Shown here one piece after another: positions 15,162 through 23,303 of a stretch of DNA of 61,636 nt. This DNA comes from Paraburkholderia silviterrae (GTDB taxonomy: Bacteria; Pseudomonadota; Gammaproteobacteria; Burkholderiales; Burkholderiaceae), in assembly GCF_004353915.1 (NCBI RefSeq), contig NZ_SMRP01000018.1, positions 1-61,636 of the forward strand, in the 5' to 3' direction. The position numbers and the translations under genes are program-made. Numbering within the stretch: the first letter of the stretch is position 1; the number at the start of each line of letters is the position of its first letter. The notes under the pieces are model-generated. The model did not search any database, had not been told where the DNA came from, and saw only the letters and a program-made list of their open reading frames with translations.

Positions 15162-16378
15162 ATAAGCTTCCTCTTGAAGGCATTCGGATTGCCGATTTCA
15201 CGTGGATCGGAGCGGGTTCGTTCACCACGAAGCTCTTTGCCGATCACGGTGCGGACGTCATCAAAATCGAGAGTGCGGATCGCCTCGATGCGCTACGAGG
15301 CAGCCGTCCCTACGCGCAGGGCGTGCCTGGCATCAATCGCAGCGGCTATTTTGCCGACCGCAACAGCAACAAGAAGAGCGTCACGCTCAACCTCAAGACC
15401 GCGCAGGGACAGGAACTGGCCCGGCAACTGATCGAAACGAGCGACATCGTGGCCAATAATTTCACCCCGGGCACGATGGAGAAGTTCGGCCTCGGCTATG
15501 AAGCGGTGAAGAAGATTCGTCCCGATGTGATCTATCTGGCGATGTCGATGCAAGGTTCGTCCGGCCCGGAGCACAAGTACCTTGGGTTCGGCCTGACGAT
15601 CGGCGCGCTGACCGGGCTTCAGTTTCTCTCCGGGCTGCCGGACAAGGAACCGGCTGGCACGGGGACCAACTTCCCCGACCATATTCCCAATCCGTGCCAT
15701 GCAGCCTTTGCCGTGTTGGCGGCCTTGCGCCACCGCCGGCGCACCGGGCAGGGGCAATACATCGACGTGGCGCAGACCGAGCCAACCGTTGCGCTGCTCG
15801 GCCCCACGATGATGGATTGCGCGGCAAACGGCAACGTGGGCGGCCGTACGGGCAATCGGCATCCCGCGGCTGCGCCGCATGGCGTCTATCCGTGCCAGGG
15901 CGTGGACCGCTGGATCGCCATCTCGGCCGGGACCGAAGCGGCATGGAGCGGCCTTGTTGCGGCGCTTCCCGAAGTAGAGGGGCTGCGTGCGGCGCAGTTC
16001 TCGACAGCGCGCGATCGCGTGGCAAACCGGGATGAACTCGACGCGGCGCTGGCGCAGGCGACCAGCCGCTACGATGCAGATGCGCTGATGACGAGACTGC
16101 AGCGTCATGGCGTGCCGGCTGGCGTCGTGCGCAGCGCGGAGGATATCGTGGAACGCGACCTGCAGTTGCAGCATCGGAATCACTGGGTTCGGCTGCAACA
16201 CCCCGAGATGGGCGAAGCGATCTATAACGCACCGCCATTTCGTATCAGTGGTCACACCGAGACCGTCCGCTGGCCGGCGCCACTGTTGGGACAGCATACC
16301 GATGAGGTTTGCCGGGATGTATTCGGCATGGATAAAGCCGAGATCGCCAGCTTGCGCCTGAAGGGGGTGTTGACATGA
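15158..16378 (+). CDS. CaiB/BaiF-type CoA-transferase, second subunit lacking the usual Asp
   Basis: A 406-residue family III CoA-transferase partner. IRIADFTWIGAGSFTTKLFADHGADVIKI is the N-terminal signature and NNFTPGTMEKFGLGYE follows. Where the catalytic aspartate is expected (after the GSSGPEHKYLGF block) the residue is glycine (Gly145), so this subunit probably does not form the acyl-enzyme. It starts with TTG at 15158, sharing bases with the previous stop, and AGGAG (15146-15150) lies seven bases ahead, so translation is coupled. Its stop overlaps the next gene's ATG. Confidence 0.83.
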   Translation: MNKLPLEGIRIADFTWIGAGSFTTKLFADHGADVIKIESADRLDALRGSRPYAQGVPGINRSGYFADRNSNKKSVTLNLKTAQGQELARQLIETSDIVANNFTPGTMEKFGLGYEAVKKIRPDVIYLAMSMQGSSGPEHKYLGFGLTIGALTGLQFLSGLPDKEPAGTGTNFPDHIPNPCHAAFAVLAALRHRRRTGQGQYIDVAQTEPTVALLGPTMMDCAANGNVGGRTGNRHPAAAPHGVYPCQGVDRWIAISAGTEAAWSGLVAALPEVEGLRAAQFSTARDRVANRDELDAALAQATSRYDADALMTRLQRHGVPAGVVRSAEDIVERDLQLQHRNHWVRLQHPEMGEAIYNAPPFRISGHTETVRWPAPLLGQHTDEVCRDVFGMDKAEIASLRLKGVLT

Positions 16379-17775
16379 CAACGGCGCGGCTCTCGGCGAG
16401 TGAAATACTCGCGAAATTCGCTTGCTCGTTTGACCCCTCAACCGTTAGCGATGAACACCTCCGCGTGTGCGCCCGGGCGATCGCAGATACCTTTGCAGTC
16501 AGCGTTGCAGGCAGCAAAGAGCCAGCGGCGATCCGCGTGAGACGCTACATCCAAGGCCTTGCTGGCGGCTTCGGCGGCGAGCAGAGTGCCGGACAGGGCG
16601 CGGCGCGCCTGTGGGGATTGGGCGTCGCGACGACGGTAGAGGGGGCCGCGCTATACAACGGCGTCGCCGCTCACGTGCTGGACTTCGACGACGCTTCATC
16701 GTCGATGGGCGGGCACCCGAGCGTGGCGTTGCTGCCGGCGCTGATTGCGTTGGCCGAGTCGCGCGATATCGGTGGAGTGCGGCTGGCCAGCAGCTATGTG
16801 GTGGGCTATGAAATCGCGAGCAAACTGGGCAGCGCACTCAGCAAGGCCCATTCCGATCGCGGATGGCATATGACCTCGTCGGTCGGGACGATTGCGGCCG
16901 CTGCCGCCTGCGCACATCTGCTGGCCCTGGATTTCGACCAGACGGTCTCGGCCATTGGCCTTGCGGTCTCCCAGACCGCCGGGACGCGCCAAAGCTTCGG
17001 ATTCGACGCCAAGTCGTTTCAGGCCGGCCAGTGCGGTGCCGCGGCCCTGCGCGCCACGCTCCTTGCCGAGCAGGGCTTTACCGCGTCTGCGCTCGCAATG
17101 GATGGTCAGGCCGGTTATACGAGGCTGTATTCGGAGTCCGAAGATATCTCGAGGGCGCTTGTTTCACTGAATACATCGCCGCTCGAAATCGACCGCGTGG
17201 GTGTGGAGATCAAGAAATACCCGGCTTGCTACGCGGTTCATCGGCCGCTGGACGGGCTATTCGATCTGAAGCGTGAGTTCGGTTTCGGCCTGGACGACGT
17301 CGAGACCATCGACATCGAGGTGAGCTACGGAACGTTATCCCCGCTATTGCAACGCTTTCCCGAAAACGGCGTCGAGGGGAAGTTCAGCATGGAATATGCA
17401 ATTGCGGCGGCTCTGGAAGACGGCGAGATTCGCCTCTCGACATTTACCGATGAGGCGGTGCGCCGACCGGAACTCCGCAAGGCGATGGCCTGTGTAAAAG
17501 CCCACGAAGAGCCTGGCGAGATCACGCCGCGCTGGGCGGAGATTTCCGTGGCATTGAGGGACGGCCGCCGCGTTTCGCGACGAGTCGACACGCTGCGCGG
17601 CGACGCCTCCAACCCGCTTGCCGATGACGACTTGCTCGCCAAGCTAGCGGACTGCCTGGCATGGGCGGACAGCCCGATCGACGCGAAAACGCTCTATCGC
17701 GGCGCGGAAACGATCGGGACGGCCAGCGTGCGCGATGTCCTGAACGCGATCGAGCGCACCAATATAACTGCATGA
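16375..17775 (+). CDS. MmgE/PrpD family protein (putative dehydratase or decarboxylase)
   Basis: A 466-residue member of the family of 2-methylcitrate dehydratase, cis-aconitate decarboxylase and iminodisuccinate epimerase. Typical parts are VCARAIADTFAVSVAGS near the start, AAHVLDFDDASSSMGGHPS around residues 97-115 (Asp and His expected in the active site), SVGTIAAAAACAHLLALD, and KKYPACYAVHRPLDGL. The ATG overlaps the CoA-transferase stop by four bases. In this operon it may add or remove water on a tricarboxylic-like or branched acid. The exact reaction cannot be told from sequence. Confidence 0.85.
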   Translation: MTTARLSASEILAKFACSFDPSTVSDEHLRVCARAIADTFAVSVAGSKEPAAIRVRRYIQGLAGGFGGEQSAGQGAARLWGLGVATTVEGAALYNGVAAHVLDFDDASSSMGGHPSVALLPALIALAESRDIGGVRLASSYVVGYEIASKLGSALSKAHSDRGWHMTSSVGTIAAAAACAHLLALDFDQTVSAIGLAVSQTAGTRQSFGFDAKSFQAGQCGAAALRATLLAEQGFTASALAMDGQAGYTRLYSESEDISRALVSLNTSPLEIDRVGVEIKKYPACYAVHRPLDGLFDLKREFGFGLDDVETIDIEVSYGTLSPLLQRFPENGVEGKFSMEYAIAAALEDGEIRLSTFTDEAVRRPELRKAMACVKAHEEPGEITPRWAEISVALRDGRRVSRRVDTLRGDASNPLADDDLLAKLADCLAWADSPIDAKTLYRGAETIGTASVRDVLNAIERTNITA

Positions 17776-17783
17776 GGTAAGGG

Positions 17784-18560
17784 ATGAGCATTCTGTATGA
17801 GGTGACGGATTCCGTCGCAACCATCGTTCTTAACCGGCCCGAAGCGCTGAATTCGCTCGATCCGGAGACGCTCGCGGAGCTGAACCGCACGTTTGAAATC
17901 GCCAACCGGGACGAACGCGTTCGCGTGGTCGTACTCACGGGTAGTGGTGAGAAGGCGTTCTGCACCGGCTCCGATCTGAAGAAGACCATGCCGCCCAAAG
18001 AGAGCTTCGCAGAACTGACGTTTGGACGCGAGAAGTGGCTCTACCCATTCGCGGGGCTGGAGATCGACAAGCCGATGATCTGCGCCGTGAATGGCTTTGC
18101 GCTCGCGGGAGGGATGGAGCTCGCGCTGGCGTGCGATATCCGGATCGCGTCCAGCAATGCCCAGTTCGGGCAGTCGGAAGTGTGTGTCGGGAGCATTCCG
18201 GCTGCTGGCGGAACGCAGCGGCTGCCGCGCATGGTCGGCATGTCGGATGCCATGCTGATGATGTTGACGGGCGATCGGATCGACGCGGAAACCGCGTTGC
18301 GGATCGGCCTCGTGAGTCGCGTCGTGCCGCTGGAAAACCTGAGGGACGAGGCCATGAAGATTGCCTGGCGGATTGCCGACAATGCGCCGCTGGCGGTGCG
18401 GGCCGTGAAGCGGCTCGTGCGCGATGGACTCGACTTGCCTCTGCTGACTGCCATTCAGTCGGAGCAGTTCGCGCTCGGCTTGCTTCGCGATACCGAGGAT
18501 CGGCTGGAAGGGCGCCGCGCGTTTCAGGAGAAGCGCAAACCGGTGTTCACGGGCAAATAA
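17784..18560 (+). CDS. Enoyl-CoA hydratase/isomerase family protein
   Basis: A 258-residue crotonase-fold protein. The oxyanion hole and catalytic glutamates are visible in AFCTGSDLKK, CAVNGFALAGGMELALACDIRIAS (first Glu) and FGQSEVCVGSIPAAGGTQRLPR (second Glu). Both glutamates are kept, which fits a true hydratase rather than only an isomerase. It lies eight bases after the PrpD-like gene. With the CoA-transferase before it and a thiolase after it, it could hydrate an unsaturated acyl-CoA in a beta-oxidation-like sequence; no acyl-CoA dehydrogenase or 3-hydroxyacyl-CoA dehydrogenase is in the operon. Confidence 0.88.
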   Translation: MSILYEVTDSVATIVLNRPEALNSLDPETLAELNRTFEIANRDERVRVVVLTGSGEKAFCTGSDLKKTMPPKESFAELTFGREKWLYPFAGLEIDKPMICAVNGFALAGGMELALACDIRIASSNAQFGQSEVCVGSIPAAGGTQRLPRMVGMSDAMLMMLTGDRIDAETALRIGLVSRVVPLENLRDEAMKIAWRIADNAPLAVRAVKRLVRDGLDLPLLTAIQSEQFALGLLRDTEDRLEGRRAFQEKRKPVFTGK

Positions 18561-18610
18561 CAGGTACACGCAGGTACACGCAGGTACACGCAGGCATGCG
18601 CAGGTACACG
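18561..18610 (+). repeat. Five 10-bp tandem repeats (CAGGTACACG)
   Basis: Starting right after the hydratase stop codon there are five head-to-tail units of CAGGTACACG: 18561-18570, 18571-18580, 18581-18590, a variant CAGGCATGCG at 18591-18600, and 18601-18610. The array ends 16 bases before the thiolase start codon. Such short arrays arise by slipped-strand copying and can vary in copy number. The thiolase's ribosome site lies just beyond the array. Confidence 0.85.
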
Positions 18611-18626
18611 CATTTTGGGAGTCGAG

Positions 18627-19805
18627 ATGAGACGGGTCGTTGTAGCAGGCATTGGGCAAACCGTATTCGGTAAATTTCTGCACCGCACGGTGCGATCGCT
18701 GGCTGAGGAGGCGCTGTCTTCCGCCCTGGCCGATTCAGGTATCGAAGCTGAGCAGATCGGTGTGACGTACTTCGCGAATGCGCTCTCCGGCCTGGTCACG
18801 GGCCAGGAAACGATTCGAGGACAGGTCGCCCTGCGCAATACCGGCGTGATGGGGCGTCCCATCATCAACGTCGATAACGCGTGTGCATCGGGATCGACGG
18901 CATTTCACCTCGCATGGCTGGCGGTCGCGTCGGGTCAGGCGGACGTGGCGCTGGCCATCGGGGCGGAGAAGCTGACGCACGAAGATAAATCCGTGACCTT
19001 CGGCGCGTTCGCCTCCGGAGTGGACGTGGAGGAGCGCGCGCGGCTCCAGATGGACGCGCCTCAGGGACACTCGGTGTTCATGGACATCTACGCGGAGCGG
19101 GCGCGCCGTTACATGGCGTCCAGTGGCGCGACGCCTGAGGACTTCGCGCTGGTCTGCATCAAGAGCCGGCAGGCCGCATCGACCAACGAGTGGGCGCAGT
19201 TCCGCGCGCCGGTGACGGCCGAGGAGGTGCTCGGCAGCCGCATGATCAGCACGCCGCTGACGCTGAACATGTGCTCGCCGATCGCGGACGGTGCAGCAGC
19301 GGCCATTCTGGTGAGCGAAGCATTCGCGCAACGCCTCGCGAAGCCGCGCGTCTACGTCAAGGCATCGGCCATTGTTTCGGCCAACCAGGACGGCCTTGGC
19401 ACGACCGCTGCCGAAAGGGCCGCGAATGCCGCATATGAGGCGGCGGGATTGGGTCCCGAAGATATACACGTGGCGGAAGTTCATGACGCTTCTGCGCCGG
19501 CGGAGATCATGCTCTACGAGCGTCTGGGATTCGCCGCGCCCGGCGAGGGCGTCGCGCTGCTTCGCGACGGCGTCACGTCGGTTGGCGGGCGGCTTCCGGT
19601 GAATCCGGGCGGGGGCCTGTTGAGCCGCGGCCACCCCGTTGGGGCCACCGGCATTGCGCAGCTGATCGAGCTCACGACTCATCTGCGTGGCACGGCTGGC
19701 GCGCGTCAGCGGGAAGGGGCGAGGGCGGCACTCGCCGAGTGCTCCGGCGGGCAACTCGGTGCCGATTCGGCGCTCGCGGCCGCGACGATACTCACCAATT
19801 TCTAA
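18627..19805 (+). CDS. Thiolase family protein (SCPx/lipid-transfer-type acyl-CoA acyltransferase)
   Basis: A 392-residue thiolase-fold enzyme. The nucleophile cysteine is in NACASGS (Cys86), the His motif is NPGGGLLSRGHPVGATGIAQ, and CSGGQLGADSA ends the fold with the second cysteine. It resembles the thiolases of short, non-standard pathways (SCP-x or benzylsuccinate-type) more than the tetrameric biosynthetic type. It would cut a 3-oxoacyl-CoA with free CoA. The start at 18627 is chosen because GGGAG (18617-18621) lies five bases ahead; a TTG twelve bases earlier is possible. Confidence 0.85.
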   Translation: MRRVVVAGIGQTVFGKFLHRTVRSLAEEALSSALADSGIEAEQIGVTYFANALSGLVTGQETIRGQVALRNTGVMGRPIINVDNACASGSTAFHLAWLAVASGQADVALAIGAEKLTHEDKSVTFGAFASGVDVEERARLQMDAPQGHSVFMDIYAERARRYMASSGATPEDFALVCIKSRQAASTNEWAQFRAPVTAEEVLGSRMISTPLTLNMCSPIADGAAAAILVSEAFAQRLAKPRVYVKASAIVSANQDGLGTTAAERAANAAYEAAGLGPEDIHVAEVHDASAPAEIMLYERLGFAAPGEGVALLRDGVTSVGGRLPVNPGGGLLSRGHPVGATGIAQLIELTTHLRGTAGARQREGARAALAECSGGQLGADSALAAATILTNF

Positions 19806-20098
19806 TCACGAGCCTGCGCGCACGCCTGACCAGCGTGCGCGCTTTGCTGCCGAAACGCCATCAAAGCCAGCGCGATTACGCTTCGCTGGGGCCGTTCAAA
19901 ATAATTGATACGGTCTATCTCGCCACCTGGATCGACCTGCCGCGAAGCAGCGATTACCCTTCATATAAAGCCGCATCCGGGGCCGTCGTCGGCCCGGTTC
20001 GCCACCCAGGCGAGCCCGGTGAACCCCTGTTTGTCGGTGCCGTTATCGCTGCGCGAGTGCAGCCGGCCCAATCGCATCAAAGCAAGGAGCATAGTGTT

Positions 20099-20962
20099 AT
20101 GAAGATTTGCCGCTTTGGCAGCGGTCGCCTCGGTGTTGTCGAAGGCGAACGCGTGTATGACGTCACGTCGGCTCTCGACGTGCTTCCTTCCTCCCGGTAT
20201 CCGTTTCCGGCATTCGATGTGCTGGTCGCGAACCTGCCGCAAGTTCGCGAGCGAATTGAAGCCTTGCTGGCGGATGCCGTGGCGACGCCATTGGCCGAAG
20301 TCTCGCTGCTCAGCCCGGTTGCGAATCCGGGCAAGATCGTGGCCGCGCCCGTCAATTACACCAAGCATCTGCTCGAAGTGATGGCCGACCGGGGGCTGAA
20401 CCACGGCAATCTCGTCGAGCAGATCGAGAAGGTCGGTCTGTTCCTGAAAGCGAGCAGCTCGGTCGTGGGTGCCGCCGAAGGCGTTCAGCTCAGGAAGCTC
20501 GAGCGCCGCAACGACCACGAAGTGGAGCTTGCCGTCGTGATCGGCAAGCCAGCCAGCAATGTGAGCCGGGAAGACGCGCTCGATTATGTCGCCGGCTATT
20601 GCATCGGCCTCGACATGACCGTTCGCGGCGGCGAAGAACGCAGCCTGCGCAAATCGCTGGATACGTACACGGTGCTCGGCCCCTGGCTCGTGACCGCCGA
20701 TGAGTTGCCGGAACCGGGGGCGCTGGACCTCGCTATCCGCGTCAACGGGCAAGCCCGGCAGAGCGCGAATACGCGCGACCTGATCATGGACGTGCCGGCG
20801 CTGATCGAATTCGCTTCGTCGTTCTATACGCTGATGCCGGGCGATGTGATCTTGACCGGAACACCGGATGGCGTTGGACCGGTGCGGCCCGGCGACGTGA
20901 TGGAGGCGTCGATCGAGGGAATTGGCCGCATGGTGGTCAACGTGAGCACGGCATCCGCCTGA
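20099..20962 (+). CDS. Fumarylacetoacetate hydrolase (FAH) family protein, probable fumarylpyruvate/maleylpyruvate hydrolase
   Basis: A 287-residue FAH-fold hydrolase. Metal and active-site blocks are visible: APVNYTKH, NDHEVELAVVIGKPA with the acidic ligands, DYVAGYCIGLDMTVRGG, and GDVILTGTPDGVGPVRPGDV. The family hydrolyses C-C bonds in ring-cleavage products such as fumarylpyruvate, maleylpyruvate or acylpyruvates. AAGGAG (20084-20089) lies nine bases ahead of the start. It is separated from the thiolase by 293 bp without a visible gene, so it may have its own promoter, and is followed 65 bp later by the ring-cleaving dioxygenase. The pair suggests a gentisate-type lower route. Confidence 0.87.
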   Translation: MKICRFGSGRLGVVEGERVYDVTSALDVLPSSRYPFPAFDVLVANLPQVRERIEALLADAVATPLAEVSLLSPVANPGKIVAAPVNYTKHLLEVMADRGLNHGNLVEQIEKVGLFLKASSSVVGAAEGVQLRKLERRNDHEVELAVVIGKPASNVSREDALDYVAGYCIGLDMTVRGGEERSLRKSLDTYTVLGPWLVTADELPEPGALDLAIRVNGQARQSANTRDLIMDVPALIEFASSFYTLMPGDVILTGTPDGVGPVRPGDVMEASIEGIGRMVVNVSTASA

Positions 20963-21027
20963 GAACCCGAATCGTTGCGAGACGCGGGACGAGGGGCCTG
21001 TGTCGACGTCGAGAACTGGAGCGTTTC

Positions 21028-22086
21028 ATGAATTCGAGCACATTCCATGAGCAACCGACCCAAACGCCGGAACGACTGGCGTTTTACGCCGAACTTGATC
21101 GACATGACCTCGGCGCATTATGGGAGGTGCTCGGGAAGTTGGGTTCGCTGGAGCCACGGCCCGCATCCGTGCCGGCGCACTGGAATTATGACGATCTGCG
21201 TCCTCTCCTGATGAAATCCGGCTCGCTGATTTCGGCGGAGGAGGCCGAGCGCCGGGTGCTCGTTCTGGAGAATCCGGGCTTGCGCGGCCGTTCCCAGATC
21301 ACCGGCAGCCTGTACGCGGGTCTGCAACTCATTTTGCCCGGCGAAATTGCGACCAGCCATCGACACGTGGCGTCCGCGTTGCGATTCATCGTTGAAGGGC
21401 GGGGCGCCTATACGGCGGTCGATGGGGAGCGAGCTTCCATGCGTCCTGGCGACTTCATCATTACGCCGTCGTGGACATTTCATGACCACGGCAACATTGG
21501 CGAGGAGCCCGTCGTGTGGATGGACGGACTGGACATCCCGATCGTCAATCTGTTCGATACGGGGTTCGCGCAGAAGTATGCGGGCAGCACGCAGCCCGTC
21601 ACACGGGCTGAAGGCGATGCGCTCGCCCGCTACGGAACCAACATGCTTCCGGTCGAGTACACGCGTTATGGCTCGACCAGCCCGGTATTCTCTTACCCCT
21701 ACGAGCGTAGCCGTGAAGCGCTTGCGCGCCTCGCGCGTAGCGGCCCGCTTCATCCTTCGCACGGCGTGAAGCTCCAGTACGTGAACCCGGCAACGGGCGG
21801 CGCCGCGATGCCGACCATTGGGACCTGGTTGCAGCTTCTGCCAGCCGGATTCGACACGGCCGCTTATCGCTCGACGGACGGTACGGTATTTAGCGTGGTC
21901 GAAGGAAGCGGATACAGCGTGATAGGAGGAAAGAAGTTCGTCTGGAAGCCGAAGGATATTTTCGTGGTGCCTTCGTGGGTGAATGTCGAGCATCACGCCG
22001 ATGATGACGCGGTGCTCTTCAGCTTTTCAGACCGGTCCTCGCAGCAGGCGCTCGGTCTTTGGCGTGAAGAGGCCATTTCGTCCTGA
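21028..22086 (+). CDS. Gentisate 1,2-dioxygenase-type bicupin ring-cleaving dioxygenase
   Basis: A 352-residue two-cupin iron(II) dioxygenase. The first cupin (about 95-160) carries the metal histidines His111, His113 (SHRHVASALRFIVEG) and His152 (SWTFHDHGN). The second cupin (about 265-340) has the remaining barrel but weaker metal motifs, as usual. The family includes gentisate, salicylate, 5-nitrosalicylate and 1-hydroxy-2-naphthoate dioxygenases, so gentisate is only the likeliest substrate. The adjacent FAH-type gene fits hydrolysis of the product. No maleylpyruvate isomerase is encoded in the window. Confidence 0.85.
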   Translation: MNSSTFHEQPTQTPERLAFYAELDRHDLGALWEVLGKLGSLEPRPASVPAHWNYDDLRPLLMKSGSLISAEEAERRVLVLENPGLRGRSQITGSLYAGLQLILPGEIATSHRHVASALRFIVEGRGAYTAVDGERASMRPGDFIITPSWTFHDHGNIGEEPVVWMDGLDIPIVNLFDTGFAQKYAGSTQPVTRAEGDALARYGTNMLPVEYTRYGSTSPVFSYPYERSREALARLARSGPLHPSHGVKLQYVNPATGGAAMPTIGTWLQLLPAGFDTAAYRSTDGTVFSVVEGSGYSVIGGKKFVWKPKDIFVVPSWVNVEHHADDDAVLFSFSDRSSQQALGLWREEAISS

Positions 22087-22126
22087 ACGGATGGCGCACT
22101 GCCGCGACGCGTCCCGCAGGGGATGG

Positions 22127-23047
22127 CTAGGGCAGTGCGTCGAACAGATTGGCGAATGAGGTTCTCAGCCATTTGAGGCCGGGGTCGCGCATATAGCGCT
22201 CGTGCCAGTGCTGCATGACCAGATACTCGGGCACGGGGAAGGGCAGTGGATGCATTTTTACCCTGCCTCCCAGCGCCCATTGCACGGCCAGGCGCTGCGG
22301 GACCGTTGCAAGATGGTCGCTTTCCGCCACAATCGATTCGACACCGAAAAAATTCGGCATGCTAATGGCTGACGTGCGCTGAATTTTCTGTTCGCGCAAC
22401 GCCCGCTCGAGCAGCGAATGGCCTGTCGCGGAAGAATGAACGGTAACGTGCGACTCCGCAACGAACGACGCCAGGCTCAGAGACGCGCCCACACGCGGGT
22501 GATCCGCTCGGGCAATGCAAACGAACTGCTCGGAAAACAGCCGCTGGCCAAAAAATCCCGCGTCGAGCGTCGGCAGGAAGCCCGCCGCGAGATCGATCTC
22601 GCCTCGTTCGAGCATGACGGGCGTGTCCTCCGAGAGCGCACTGATCTCCAGTCCAACGTGGGGCGCGGCTTCCTTTAGCCAACGCAGCAGGACGGGCAAA
22701 AACAACATCTGCCCCGCATCCGAAAGGGCCAGCCTGAATGTCCTGTCCGAGCTGGCGGGATCAAACGCCATGTTGTGATTGAGCGCGGTCTGCAGCAGCA
22801 CCATTGCGTCGCTGGTCAGACGCAGCAGCTCTTGCGCCAAGGGCGTCGGCGCCATCCCGGTGGTCGTGCGCACGAATAGTGGGTCGGAGAAATGCCGGCG
22901 CAACTTCGCAAGACCCATGCTGATGGAGGATTGCGTCAATTGCAGATTCTTCGCCGTCTGCGAGACGCTGTGGGTCTTGTTCAGCTCATCCAGCATCTGA
23001 AGCGTTTTCAGATCGATGTTGTCAATGCTAAGTTGAGAGTCGCTCAT
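22127..23047 (-). CDS. LysR-family regulator, NodD/NahR-like branch
   Basis: A 306-residue LysR protein beginning DNIDLKTLQMLDELNKTHSVSQTAKNL, which is typical of the NahR/NodD/LinR branch whose N-terminus reads LxxLxxLLxExSVTxAA. The effector domain follows from about 95 and ends with HWHERYMRDPGLKWLRTSF, also typical of that branch. Its members respond to aromatic acids such as salicylate or to flavonoids. It is convergent with the dioxygenase gene (40 bp between stops) and transcribed away from it towards the porin. It probably controls the FAH/dioxygenase pair or the porin. Confidence 0.88.
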   Translation of the reverse strand: MSDSQLSIDNIDLKTLQMLDELNKTHSVSQTAKNLQLTQSSISMGLAKLRRHFSDPLFVRTTTGMAPTPLAQELLRLTSDAMVLLQTALNHNMAFDPASSDRTFRLALSDAGQMLFLPVLLRWLKEAAPHVGLEISALSEDTPVMLERGEIDLAAGFLPTLDAGFFGQRLFSEQFVCIARADHPRVGASLSLASFVAESHVTVHSSATGHSLLERALREQKIQRTSAISMPNFFGVESIVAESDHLATVPQRLAVQWALGGRVKMHPLPFPVPEYLVMQHWHERYMRDPGLKWLRTSFANLFDALP

Positions 23048-23303
23048 CGCCGTATCTGACCCGATCGTTCAGTGTCCGAATGCAGGTGCTCTCGACATCG
23101 ATCGGGCTATGCCCGGTCATCAAGCCCCTGCGCCCGAAGCCGGTCTCAAGACTACACCGTTTTTTGTGGAGCGTGGGCGATGCAATCTCGACACTCGCTG
23201 CGCGCCGGTCTCTTTCGCTCGCGGGGGCAGTCCTGCATGACGTGGGATTCGCGCTTGCCGCTTTGAGGAAACGCGAACCGGCGTATGAGCGAGTATTCGA
23301 TTA

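Noticed and set aside
15293..16441. A 382-codon minus-strand frame across the second CoA-transferase gene
   Set aside because: Antisense shadow of a well-conserved gene; no recognisable domain.
18561..18610. CRISPR-like array
   Set aside because: The units are directly adjacent 10-mers without spacers, so this is a simple tandem repeat.
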